From: Flammeovirgaceae bacterium
GTDB lineage: Bacteria > Bacteroidota > Bacteroidia > Cytophagales > Cyclobacteriaceae
NCBI GenBank assembly: GCA_013204595.1
Contig: JABMNK010000008.1
Coordinates: 1 to 34,250, forward strand
Reading direction: 5' to 3'
Length of the DNA stretch: 34,250 bases
Of the stretch, positions 1 to 7,579 are shown one piece after another (positions within the stretch are counted from its first letter, which is position 1; every line of letters begins with the position of its first letter). The notes beneath the pieces were generated by a model, which made no database searches, was not told where the DNA came from, and saw nothing but the letters and a program-made list of their open reading frames with translations. The translations under genes and the position numbers were made by a program.

Positions 1-21
1 ACTCAATCTCCTTTACTAAGA

Positions 22-405
22 ATGATTTTGTTGCGAATTGACCGTTTTTTGTATCGCCATTGGATGATCATTACGATAGGACTCCTTTTAATCATAACGG
101 TGCTGAGTCTTTATCCAATTCCTGTGCTTCCAGAGATGGGTGGAAATGATAAAATTAGACATTTTATTGCCTATGGTGTTCTCACATTTCCAGTTTCTTA
201 TGTTAATTTCAAAAAGACCTTTCCCCTACTATTAGTGTTCGTTTGCTTCAGTGGATGTATTGAACTCATCCAGCCTTTGGTGAATAGAAATGGTGAATGG
301 CTTGATTTGTTAGCAAATGCGGCTGGCATTGTCATTGGTTTCTTAGTAGGAAAAGGAATCTTGACCTTAAAAAAATCATTTTTCTTGTATAAGAATAGCC
401 AATAA
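22..405 (+). CDS. VanZ-like integral membrane protein
   Basis: The 127-residue product is very hydrophobic, with membrane segments near residues 14-32, 68-85 and 97-113. The central D-K-I-R-H-F-I-A-Y-G motif (about residues 43-52) matches the D-K-x-x-H-x-x-x-Y-x-x-L signature of the VanZ-like family. That family is small membrane proteins named after a teicoplanin-resistance gene, and most members have no assigned function. Length fits the family. The reading frame is open, with no stop, from the ATG back to base 1, so the true start could lie outside the window. The codon context gives no partner gene to the right. Confidence 0.75.
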   Translation: MILLRIDRFLYRHWMIITIGLLLIITVLSLYPIPVLPEMGGNDKIRHFIAYGVLTFPVSYVNFKKTFPLLLVFVCFSGCIELIQPLVNRNGEWLDLLANAAGIVIGFLVGKGILTLKKSFFLYKNSQ

Positions 406-757
406 TCGGGTTCTTTTTGGAGATATCTATGAACACACTATTGTTATGTAATCATTTGCTACATCATAAATCCCTCAACTTTATTAACTCTATGATCTGC
501 CGATTATATTGCCTATTGATGGGGAAAATAGGAAATACTATTGGTTCCTCTATAAATTTGTTGATAAACAAATCAGGCAATTCATTGAATTTAAGACATT
601 AAATAGTTGGTGTCTCCAAAAAGCTTTCAGTTATTCACCCTTATTGAAATCGATTTCGTTAATCAACTCTGGATGTTAATTTAAACAGACCTAAAGCTAG
701 TACGATAGTGTTTTATTCACTAGATTAGATTAACAAAGATTTAATGCGCTAAGCACT
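406..757. other. Gene-poor stretch with an 11-bp inverted repeat
   Basis: No convincing gene was found. Inverted arms CTTTTTGGAGA (413-423) and TCTCCAAAAAG (613-623) enclose about 190 bp. A short frame in the right half (about 502-680, ending in a stop) reads like protein (Tyr/Phe/Trp/Lys-rich, even composition) but has no start and is closed by a stop upstream, so it may be a remnant. I saw no exact Bacteroidota promoter element ahead of the gene at 758. Confidence 0.3.
413..623. repeat. Widely spaced 11-bp inverted repeat
   Basis: The arms at 413-423 and 613-623 are exact reverse complements (CTTTTTGGAGA / TCTCCAAAAAG). They are too far apart for a terminator and enclose DNA that codes for nothing convincing. 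This could be the ends of a small non-autonomous element, but no flanking target duplication is visible, so chance cannot be excluded. Confidence 0.35.
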
Positions 758-1633
758 ATGAATATATCCAGAAAACAAGCAATAAAAAACATGGCCGGTC
801 TGGCCACTATTGGATTTACGGGATTACCCTTTTCTAATGCATTGGCCGCGCCAAAAAAGCTTTCCCAACTAATCAATCACTCTGTTTGTCGATGGTGCTA
901 TAATCAGTTTAATTTGGAGCGCTTGTGTGATTATTCAAGAAGCATTGGAATTAGCTCAATAGATCTATTGACTGCCGACGAATGGCCAATCGCTCAAAAG
1001 TACGGTCTCACTTGTGCTATGTCTTATGCAATGGGAAGTGGCCAAAACCTGAGTAACGCATATAGCGACCCTAAAAACCACGAAACACTTTTAAAGGACT
1101 ACATGGAAGCCATTCCAAAGGCGGCCGCAGCAGGTTTGTCTAATATGATCTGTTTTTCAGGGAATAGAAATGGCCTCTCTGACCAACAGGGACTTGATAA
1201 TTGTGCCAAGGGACTTGAACCTGTCGTGAAATTTGCCGAAAAGCATAATATTGTCATTACCATGGAGCTATTAAATTCAAAAGTGGATCATAAGGATTAC
1301 TTATGTGATCATACGGAATGGGGTGTTGCCTTAGCAGATAAATTGGGAAGTCCCAATTTCAAACTCCTTTACGATATTTATCATATGCAAATAATGGAAG
1401 GCGATGTCATCGCAACCATTAGAAAAAGACATGAGTATATTAGCCATTATCATACGGGGGGGGTACCTGGAAGAAATGAAATTGACGACACACAGGAGCT
1501 TTTTTATCCAGCCATTATGAGGGCCATTGTTGATACAGGTTTCACAGGGCACGTTGCCCAAGAATTCATACCGAGAAATGAAGATGCACTGGCCTCGCTG
1601 AAACAAGGAATAGATATATGCGATATTATATAA
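758..1633 (+). CDS. Exported TIM-barrel protein, hydroxypyruvate isomerase-like
   Basis: This 291-residue protein belongs to the xylose isomerase-like TIM-barrel superfamily. Likely metal ligands lie in the expected order: E170 (ITME), D206 (LLYDIYH), H232 (HYHTGG) and E269 (AQEF), the pattern of hydroxypyruvate isomerases. The first 30 residues form an export signal (S-R-K-Q-A-I-K, then a hydrophobic stretch ending ALA), close to a Tat signal but with RK in place of RR. An exported isomerase-like enzyme is common in Bacteroidota, and its substrate is unknown. The next gene, a cyclophilin, begins 28 bp downstream in the same direction, so the two are probably cotranscribed. Isomerase activity is inferred from the fold and ligands only. 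Confidence 0.8.
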   Translation: MNISRKQAIKNMAGLATIGFTGLPFSNALAAPKKLSQLINHSVCRWCYNQFNLERLCDYSRSIGISSIDLLTADEWPIAQKYGLTCAMSYAMGSGQNLSNAYSDPKNHETLLKDYMEAIPKAAAAGLSNMICFSGNRNGLSDQQGLDNCAKGLEPVVKFAEKHNIVITMELLNSKVDHKDYLCDHTEWGVALADKLGSPNFKLLYDIYHMQIMEGDVIATIRKRHEYISHYHTGGVPGRNEIDDTQELFYPAIMRAIVDTGFTGHVAQEFIPRNEDALASLKQGIDICDII

Positions 1634-1661
1634 ATAATCGTCATCACATTTAATTAATCTA

Positions 1662-2282
1662 ATGAATGCTATACCCAACCAAATATTCATTAAATCGACT
1701 TTAAGGCTAATAATAGCTTTATTTATTCTTGTAAGATGCTCCTCACCGACGATCCTCTATGAAGTAGGGCACATCCAAACCAACTATGGGGAAATGCTAT
1801 TTTGGCTATATGATCAGACCCCAGCTCATAAAAAGAGCTTTATTGAACTCGCTCAAAATCAATACTGGGATACTTTATCATTCAATAGGATAATTAAAGA
1901 TTTTGTAATTCAAGGAGGCTGCCCTGATACGCCAGCAGGTTTCTCAGACTCACCTTATTTAATCCCTCCAGAATTCAATCAAGACATCAGACATATCTAT
2001 GGTGCCCTCGGAGCAGGGAGAGATGAAAATCCAGAAAAGCGCTCAGCAGGTTGCCAATTATACATTGTTCACAACGCACATGGAATCCCTCGTCTAGACG
2101 ATAATTATGTGATTTTCGGTCAGATTTTTAAAGGATATGATGTGTTAGAAGCGATTGCTAATGTGCCAACAGAAGCAACAGATCGACCACTGGATCTGAT
2201 AACCATGAAAGTAGCCACCATTAAAATGACAAAAGAAGAACTGATCGCTCATGGCTTTAACTTCGATAAAGATGACCATTAA
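1662..2282 (+). CDS. Membrane-anchored cyclophilin-type peptidyl-prolyl isomerase
   Basis: Residues about 33-195 form a cyclophilin domain, shown by the F-N-R-I-I-K-D-F-V-I-Q-G-G motif (F-x-R-x-I-x-x-F-x-x-Q-x-G) and the later Y-V-I-F-G-Q sequence. The enzyme would catalyse prolyl cis-trans isomerisation during folding of exported proteins. The N-terminus has a hydrophobic segment (residues about 15-24) followed by V-R-C26-S-S. This resembles a lipoprotein signal, but Arg at the -1 position is atypical for a lipobox, so it may instead be a membrane anchor. It follows the TIM-barrel gene by 28 bp and ends 203 bp before the ebo operon, which appears to be a separate transcription unit. Confidence 0.85.
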   Translation: MNAIPNQIFIKSTLRLIIALFILVRCSSPTILYEVGHIQTNYGEMLFWLYDQTPAHKKSFIELAQNQYWDTLSFNRIIKDFVIQGGCPDTPAGFSDSPYLIPPEFNQDIRHIYGALGAGRDENPEKRSAGCQLYIVHNAHGIPRLDDNYVIFGQIFKGYDVLEAIANVPTEATDRPLDLITMKVATIKMTKEELIAHGFNFDKDDH

Positions 2283-2379
2283 CCAACTTATAGCTACTAA
2301 TTAATAAATAATTTGAATGCCGTTTATCGCACACTTATGCCCCCTTATAAAACCTCTTAATTAGCTATCATTAATATTA

Positions 2380-2387
2380 TTAATTTG
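2380..2387 (+). promoter_or_regulatory. Candidate -7 element for the ebo operon
   Basis: TTAATTTG matches the Bacteroidota consensus TAnnTTTG at all but the second position and lies about 98 bp before the eboA start, in the only sizeable gap (203 bp) ahead of the operon. No clear -33 TTTG was seen at the usual spacing. Confidence 0.3.
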
Positions 2388-2485
2388 CGTATTGCGTCCA
2401 AAATGAAGTAAGTTTAAGCGTTTTTTTGAAATAGCTATAAGATTTTTCATGTCGTCTATATAGCTGCCTAAATAAAATAGAGAAA

Positions 2486-3349
2486 TTGAATTTAAAAGAA
2501 CCTATCACGTCGTGTTGTATTGAAAACATACCTGATCAATTGACAGCAGATTGGTTCATCGGTATCTTGTCCGCTCTAGGGTCGGATAAAGATTTTTTTA
2601 TTTCGTTTGCGCTTGTGAATAAAAAAATAAGTCGTGGCAGCATTTCAATTGCACCTGATCATTTAGACGCTATAAAGAGCGAGATACCCTCTTTTAATTA
2701 CAAAGAGTGGAGCATCGATCAATTCTGCAGATTGGCACTCATGCTTCATTTGGATAAAGTTAAGAATTACAAAAGCATCAATATGCTTCTTTCTACAGCC
2801 GACACTAGAGAACAGATTTCCCTATACAAGTCGATACCCTTCTTAGAGAATGCGCAGGACTTTCTTGAACCCGTCATCAATGGTATTCGAACAAATATTA
2901 CAGACACCTATGATTCTATTGCCTTAAATAATCCATATCCTGAAATATTTTTCGGAGAATCTGCATGGAATCAGATGGTCCTAAAAGGGATTTTCATGGA
3001 ACGGCCTATTTATCAGATTATAGGTCTAGACAAGAGAAAAAATATAAAACTTGCCCATATCTTACACGATTATGCAAAAGAACGGTGGTCAGCCAGCAGA
3101 AGAGTGACGCCGGAACTTTGGAGATTACTTTCTGGTTATCTCACAGAAGCACTTTTTGAAGATATAAAAGAAATGTTGGAAAAAGATTCCGATGAATCTA
3201 TTGCCGCATTTAGTCTTATGATCATGGAGAGCGACATTTCCACCGCAAAAGAATGGTTAAGGAACCTTAAATTAACTTCAGTAAATTGGTCCTGGGATCA
3301 AATTGGATATCAATTTTGGACAAGTAATAAATTGACCACCTCCAACTAA
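2486..3349 (+). CDS. eboA: EboA-family protein, first gene of ebo operon
   Basis: The 287-residue protein is soluble, largely helical and resembles the EboA family, a family without a known catalytic function. Assignment rests on overall sequence character and on its place as the first of six genes in the typical order eboA-F. Translation most likely begins at TTG (2486). No in-frame ATG or GTG was found just upstream, and the nearby ATG at 2449 is out of frame. EboB starts 21 bp after the stop. The ebo cluster occurs in Bacteroidota, cyanobacteria and some other bacteria, and was transferred to eustigmatophyte plastids; in cyanobacteria it has been linked to scytonemin precursor transport. 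The specific role of EboA is not known. Confidence 0.8.
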   Translation: MNLKEPITSCCIENIPDQLTADWFIGILSALGSDKDFFISFALVNKKISRGSISIAPDHLDAIKSEIPSFNYKEWSIDQFCRLALMLHLDKVKNYKSINMLLSTADTREQISLYKSIPFLENAQDFLEPVINGIRTNITDTYDSIALNNPYPEIFFGESAWNQMVLKGIFMERPIYQIIGLDKRKNIKLAHILHDYAKERWSASRRVTPELWRLLSGYLTEALFEDIKEMLEKDSDESIAAFSLMIMESDISTAKEWLRNLKLTSVNWSWDQIGYQFWTSNKLTTSN

Positions 3350-3370
3350 TAATATTAAAACATTTACTTT

Positions 3371-4276
3371 ATGAACTTTATCGATCCACATATTCATATG
3401 ACTTCAAGGACCACAGATGACTATGAGGCCATGAGTAAGGCTGGCATTGTTGCGATCATCGAACCCGCCTTTTGGCTTGGTCAGCCGCGAACCGAAGTGG
3501 GCTCTTTTAAGGATTATTTTAGTAGTATCGTAGGTTGGGAGTCCTTCAGGGCTTCCCAATTTGGAATCAAGCATTACTGCACCATTGGGCTCAACTCAAA
3601 AGAAGCCAACAATGTGGGATTATCAGAAGAAGTCATGGAGCTTTTGCCCCTTTTTGCTCTAAAAGACAATGTTGTGGCGATTGGAGAAATCGGTTATGAT
3701 GACCAAACAGCCGCAGAAGATAAATTTTTTAGGGCACAAATCGTATTGGCCAAAGAATTGAATCTCCCTATTTTAGTTCATACTCCTCATAGAGATAAAA
3801 AAAGTGGCACACTTCGTAGCATGGATGTTTTGGAAGAACATGGCATTAACCCTGGTATGGTTATTATTGATCATAATAATGAAGAAACCGTTGAATCAGT
3901 TTTAAATCGAGGGTATTGGACAGCCTTCACTATTTATCCCAAAACAAAAATGGGTAGTGAGCGCATGGTTGATATTGTCAAGAAATACGGCCCTAATAGA
4001 ATTATTGTAGATAGCTCGGCTGACTGGGGAGTAAGCGATCCCCTATCGGTTCCAAAAACGGCCAAATTGATGCTCGAAAAGGGCATCAGTCCTGAGGTCG
4101 TTGAAAAAGTCTGCTATTACAATGCCCTTGAGGCATATGAACAAAGTGGAAATATGAAGGAAAGTGACTGGTTAGATGGGGTTAAATTTGATCAATCAGT
4201 GCTTTATGGTGGTAATAGTGTCCTAAGGGGCCAAAGTCCAAAAACATCGGATAACGCCGATATTATCGAAAATTAA
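3371..4276 (+). CDS. eboB: EboB, TatD-like metal-dependent hydrolase
   Basis: This 301-residue protein has the TatD/amidohydrolase metal site: D5-x-H7-x-H9 at the very N-terminus, E106 in G-E-I-G-Y, H137 in V-H-T-P-H, H168 in I-I-D-H-N and D214 in V-D-S-S-A-D. These would bind two divalent metals in a TIM barrel and hydrolyse an unknown substrate. It lies 21 bp after eboA and 13 bp before eboC in the same operon. General TatD proteins are nucleases, but the cluster context points to a small-molecule role. The C-terminal 30 residues run past the barrel and look disordered. Confidence 0.88.
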   Translation: MNFIDPHIHMTSRTTDDYEAMSKAGIVAIIEPAFWLGQPRTEVGSFKDYFSSIVGWESFRASQFGIKHYCTIGLNSKEANNVGLSEEVMELLPLFALKDNVVAIGEIGYDDQTAAEDKFFRAQIVLAKELNLPILVHTPHRDKKSGTLRSMDVLEEHGINPGMVIIDHNNEETVESVLNRGYWTAFTIYPKTKMGSERMVDIVKKYGPNRIIVDSSADWGVSDPLSVPKTAKLMLEKGISPEVVEKVCYYNALEAYEQSGNMKESDWLDGVKFDQSVLYGGNSVLRGQSPKTSDNADIIEN

Positions 4277-4289
4277 TTTTCTCCTTAAG

Positions 4290-5180
4290 ATGCGCATGTT
4301 CCCTTACCTCGTATTAATACGGCCAGCAAATGTCATTACGGCTATTACTGATATTATTGCGGGTAGTGCCATCACCGGATTTTTGTTAACCATCCCTACC
4401 TATGATCAATCATTATCTTTTATATATTTAATAGTATCAACCATTGGATTATATGGAGGCGGGATTGTATTAAATGATGTCTTTGATCAAAAAATAGATT
4501 CAATTGAGCGACCAGAACGACCTATTCCAAGTGGTCAGATTTCAATACAAAAAGCCACGATGTTTGCGCTTGCTCTTTTTTCATTAGGGATTGTATTTGC
4601 GTTTTTTGCCCATCCTGTCAGTGGCCTAATTGCTATTTTAATCGCCATTTCAGCCGCTATTTATGATAAATACAGTAAACATCATGCGGTTTTCGGTCCC
4701 TTGAATATGGGCATTTGTCGTGGTCTAAATCTAATACTTGGCATGAGTATTTTAGTTAGCAATCCAAGTGAGTTGCTTTTGCTGATGGCATTAATTCCTG
4801 TCCTATTCGTAGCCGCTATTACCTTAACGAGTCAAGGTGAGGTTTTTGGTAATAATAAATCTGCAATAGTTTTAGCATTGTCATTAGATTTGGTAATATT
4901 CGCGATACTATTGATCCTTGGCATGAACGAAATCATGAGTTTAAGAATGTCCTTGGCATTTATTTTTATCTGGATTGGAATGAATTTTTGGGCTAAAATG
5001 TTGGCCATTAGTGTCAATAAACCTATAATGATCAAAAGGGCTGTCAAAATGGGTGTCATCTCAATCATTCCCTTAAACGCGACCTATGTCGCGGGATTTA
5101 GTCACTGGCAACTGGGAATTGTCGTTTTATTATTATTGCCTATTTCGATATTGGCTGCTCGTAAATTTGCTGTGACCTAA
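4290..5180 (+). CDS. eboC: EboC, UbiA-like membrane prenyltransferase
   Basis: The 296-residue protein is almost entirely hydrophobic helices, about eight or nine segments, as in UbiA-superfamily prenyltransferases. The first aspartate motif N62-D-V-F-D66-Q-K-I-D70 is intact and is followed by R-P-E-R-P-I-P-S-G, as in the family. The second motif region reads Y-D-K-Y-S-K, with one acidic residue replaced. The enzyme would sit in the inner membrane and transfer a prenyl chain from a diphosphate donor to an unknown acceptor. It is cotranscribed between eboB and eboD with gaps of only 13 bp on each side. Confidence 0.9.
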   Translation: MRMFPYLVLIRPANVITAITDIIAGSAITGFLLTIPTYDQSLSFIYLIVSTIGLYGGGIVLNDVFDQKIDSIERPERPIPSGQISIQKATMFALALFSLGIVFAFFAHPVSGLIAILIAISAAIYDKYSKHHAVFGPLNMGICRGLNLILGMSILVSNPSELLLLMALIPVLFVAAITLTSQGEVFGNNKSAIVLALSLDLVIFAILLILGMNEIMSLRMSLAFIFIWIGMNFWAKMLAISVNKPIMIKRAVKMGVISIIPLNATYVAGFSHWQLGIVVLLLLPISILAARKFAVT

Positions 5181-5193
5181 ATAATCTGCCAAC

Positions 5194-6363
5194 ATGAAAA
5201 TTACACAGAATTTCACTGTCAATTATCACTATGAAGTCCTCTTTACGAGGGGATTATTTGCGCCCGCAAATCCCTTACTGAGGGACTTACTCAGGAAAGA
5301 AACAAATAATAAATCAATTAAATTAGGTGTTGTCATAGATACTGGCCTGTTGGATTATCAACCAGACCTCATCGATAAAATAAAAAACTACATAGCAAAT
5401 GCTCCTGAATTAACATTAGTGGAAACCCCACTCATTGTATTGGGCGGAGAACCCGTAAAAAATGAGACTAATGAATTAATAAAAACCCTCGAATTTATAA
5501 ATAACGCCAAAATTGATCGCCATTCCTTTTTGATTGCAATAGGTGGTGGAGCCGTCTTGGACATGGTCGGGTTTGCCGCAGCCATTGGGCATCGTGGGAT
5601 TCGACATATCAGAATACCAACCACAGTTCTTTCACAGAATGACTCCGGAGTCGGGGTGAAAAATAGTATTAATTTTTTTGATAAGAAAAATTTTTTAGGA
5701 TCCTTCGCACCTCCTTATGCGGTTATAAACGATTTTGAGTTTCTAAATACCTTAACTGAGCGCGATTGGCGCTCTGGCATGTCAGAAGCCGTCAAAGTAG
5801 CCCTGATCAAAGATGCGCACTTCTTTAACTGGATTGAAACCAATGCCCTTGCGCTAAATCAAAGAGACATAGTTGCCATGGAAAAACTTATTTTCGACTG
5901 CGCTGCCTTGCACGTAGCTCATATTTCGACAAATGGAGACCCGTTTGAAATGGGCTCATCTAGACCCTTGGATTTTGGACACTGGGCAGCCCATAAATTG
6001 GAGCAATTAACTCAATTTGAAGTTAAACACGGAGAAGCTGTCGCTATTGGACTTGCCTTAGATTTGGCTTATGCCGTACAATCAAAATTTATTGATCTCG
6101 TTACTTTTGATAGAATTTATCAAGTACTAATAAATCTTGGCTTCGATTTATTTCATCCATTACTTTTGGATGCTGAAGGCACTTCCATTAATCCTGAATT
6201 GATCAAAGGTTTAGAAGAATTCAGAGAACATTTAGGTGGCGTCCTCACGATCACTATGATTGAGCAAATTGGCGCGAAATTTGATGTCCATTCCATCAAT
6301 ATTGAACAGTTAAATTTAGCTGCCATACAGTTATCTCAAAAAAAGAAGCTTCATGCGAATTGA
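5194..6363 (+). CDS. eboD: EboD, 3-dehydroquinate-synthase-like cyclase
   Basis: This 389-residue protein belongs to the sugar phosphate cyclase superfamily (dehydroquinate synthase and relatives). Visible features are the NAD-binding G117-G-G-A-V-L-D123 motif, the P-T-T-V-L-S-Q-N-D-S segment with K156 after it, and probable zinc ligands E198 (S-G-M-S-E), H263 (D-F-G-H) and H279 (K-H-G-E-A). The 16-residue spacing between the two histidines equals that of true dehydroquinate synthase. Placement in ebo suggests a dedicated sugar-phosphate or related cyclisation rather than the shikimate pathway, but the substrate cannot be told from sequence. Its last 11 bp overlap the start of eboE. Confidence 0.88.
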   Translation: MKITQNFTVNYHYEVLFTRGLFAPANPLLRDLLRKETNNKSIKLGVVIDTGLLDYQPDLIDKIKNYIANAPELTLVETPLIVLGGEPVKNETNELIKTLEFINNAKIDRHSFLIAIGGGAVLDMVGFAAAIGHRGIRHIRIPTTVLSQNDSGVGVKNSINFFDKKNFLGSFAPPYAVINDFEFLNTLTERDWRSGMSEAVKVALIKDAHFFNWIETNALALNQRDIVAMEKLIFDCAALHVAHISTNGDPFEMGSSRPLDFGHWAAHKLEQLTQFEVKHGEAVAIGLALDLAYAVQSKFIDLVTFDRIYQVLINLGFDLFHPLLLDAEGTSINPELIKGLEEFREHLGGVLTITMIEQIGAKFDVHSINIEQLNLAAIQLSQKKKLHAN

Positions 6364-7579
6364 TCAACACCTAGGGCATCTTAGTTATTGCAGCAATATT
6401 CATCCTGGTGAATCATGGGCCGAATGTTTTCTTAACCTTCAGACCTATACGACAGAAGTCAAAAAAGGTTTGACCAATGAGAAATTTGGAATTGGATTGC
6501 GACTTTCCCATAATGCTTCCCTGGAGTTGCTTGAGCATAATAATTTATTGGAATTTAAACGTTGGCTTGAGGATGCCCAAATGTACGTCTTCACTATCAA
6601 CGGTTTTCCGTATGGAGGTTTTCATGATCAAATCGTCAAAGATGCAGTACATGCCCCTGATTGGACTACAATCGAAAGACTCGAATACACCAAGCGATTA
6701 TTTTATATCTTATCTGAATTGCTACCAGAAGGACTAGATGGTGGTGTTTCAACTTCTCCCATTTCATATCGCTATTGGCACAAGAATGACCAGGATCTCT
6801 CCAAAGTAAAAAAAACAGCCTGTCGATACTTCGGCGAACTTATCATTTATTTGAACGAGTTAAAGGATAAGACCGGTAAAAGTCTGCATTTGGACCTTGA
6901 ACCCGAACCCGATGGGGTGATCGAAACGACCGCTGAGTTTATTGATTTTTTTAATAATCACTTATTGATTGAAAGTCAATCCTTAATTTGCGATCGTTTA
7001 AATATATCCAAAGCAACGGCCGATGCCATCATCCGTGAGCACTTTCAGATATGCTTTGATGTTTGTCATTTTGCCGTGGGTTTTGAGAAACCTGCTGTTG
7101 TTTTAAAGACCTTAAAGTCTGCTAATATCAAGGTGGGTCGAATTCAAATCAGCGCTGCCCTAAGCTCAGGTAGAATCAACCATGAAGATGTTGATTGGGT
7201 GAAAGAAGAATTTAAAGTATTTGATGAGCCAACTTATTTACATCAAGCAGTAGTTAAAGAGAAAAATGATAATCTACTGAGATACAGGGATCTCTCTTTT
7301 GCTTTAGAATCATTTGATAAGTTCGACTTTAACGAAATAAGGACCCACTATCATGTGCCCGTTTTTACGGAAAAATATGGTCGTTTGGTTTCCACTCAAC
7401 AAGACATCATTGACACTCTGGCTGTTTGGAAGGAAACGAATTTCACCAACCACCTAGAGGTGGAAACTTATACATGGGGTGTGCTTCCTGAAAAAATGCA
7501 AATTGATATTGTAGGAAGTATCGTGAGAGAATTAGATTGGGTTAGGGATACCTTAAGTAAGTCACTAAGCAATGAATAA
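6353..7579 (+). CDS. eboE: EboE, TIM-barrel metabolite traffic protein
   Basis: The 408-residue protein resembles the EboE family, xylose isomerase-like TIM barrels named metabolite traffic proteins. Likely metal-site segments are L-H-L-D-L-E-P-E-P (two Glu), C-F-D-V-C-H-F-A, a R-I-Q-I-S strand and L-E-V-E-T-Y-T-W near the C-terminus. The reaction is unknown. Its ATG lies inside the end of eboD (11-bp overlap), and its stop overlaps the start of eboF by 8 bp, which implies translational coupling and balanced amounts of D, E and F. In cyanobacteria this family is part of the gene set tied to scytonemin precursor export. Confidence 0.87.
   Translation: MRIDQHLGHLSYCSNIHPGESWAECFLNLQTYTTEVKKGLTNEKFGIGLRLSHNASLELLEHNNLLEFKRWLEDAQMYVFTINGFPYGGFHDQIVKDAVHAPDWTTIERLEYTKRLFYILSELLPEGLDGGVSTSPISYRYWHKNDQDLSKVKKTACRYFGELIIYLNELKDKTGKSLHLDLEPEPDGVIETTAEFIDFFNNHLLIESQSLICDRLNISKATADAIIREHFQICFDVCHFAVGFEKPAVVLKTLKSANIKVGRIQISAALSSGRINHEDVDWVKEEFKVFDEPTYLHQAVVKEKNDNLLRYRDLSFALESFDKFDFNEIRTHYHVPVFTEKYGRLVSTQQDIIDTLAVWKETNFTNHLEVETYTWGVLPEKMQIDIVGSIVRELDWVRDTLSKSLSNE

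Noticed and set aside
417-602. 61-codon frame downstream of the VanZ-like gene
   Set aside because: Composition is Leu/Asn/Ser-rich as expected for translated AT-rich non-coding DNA; no promoter, no motif.
1331-1690. 119-codon frame antisense to the TIM-barrel gene
   Set aside because: It lies wholly across a well-supported gene on the other strand and has no motif.
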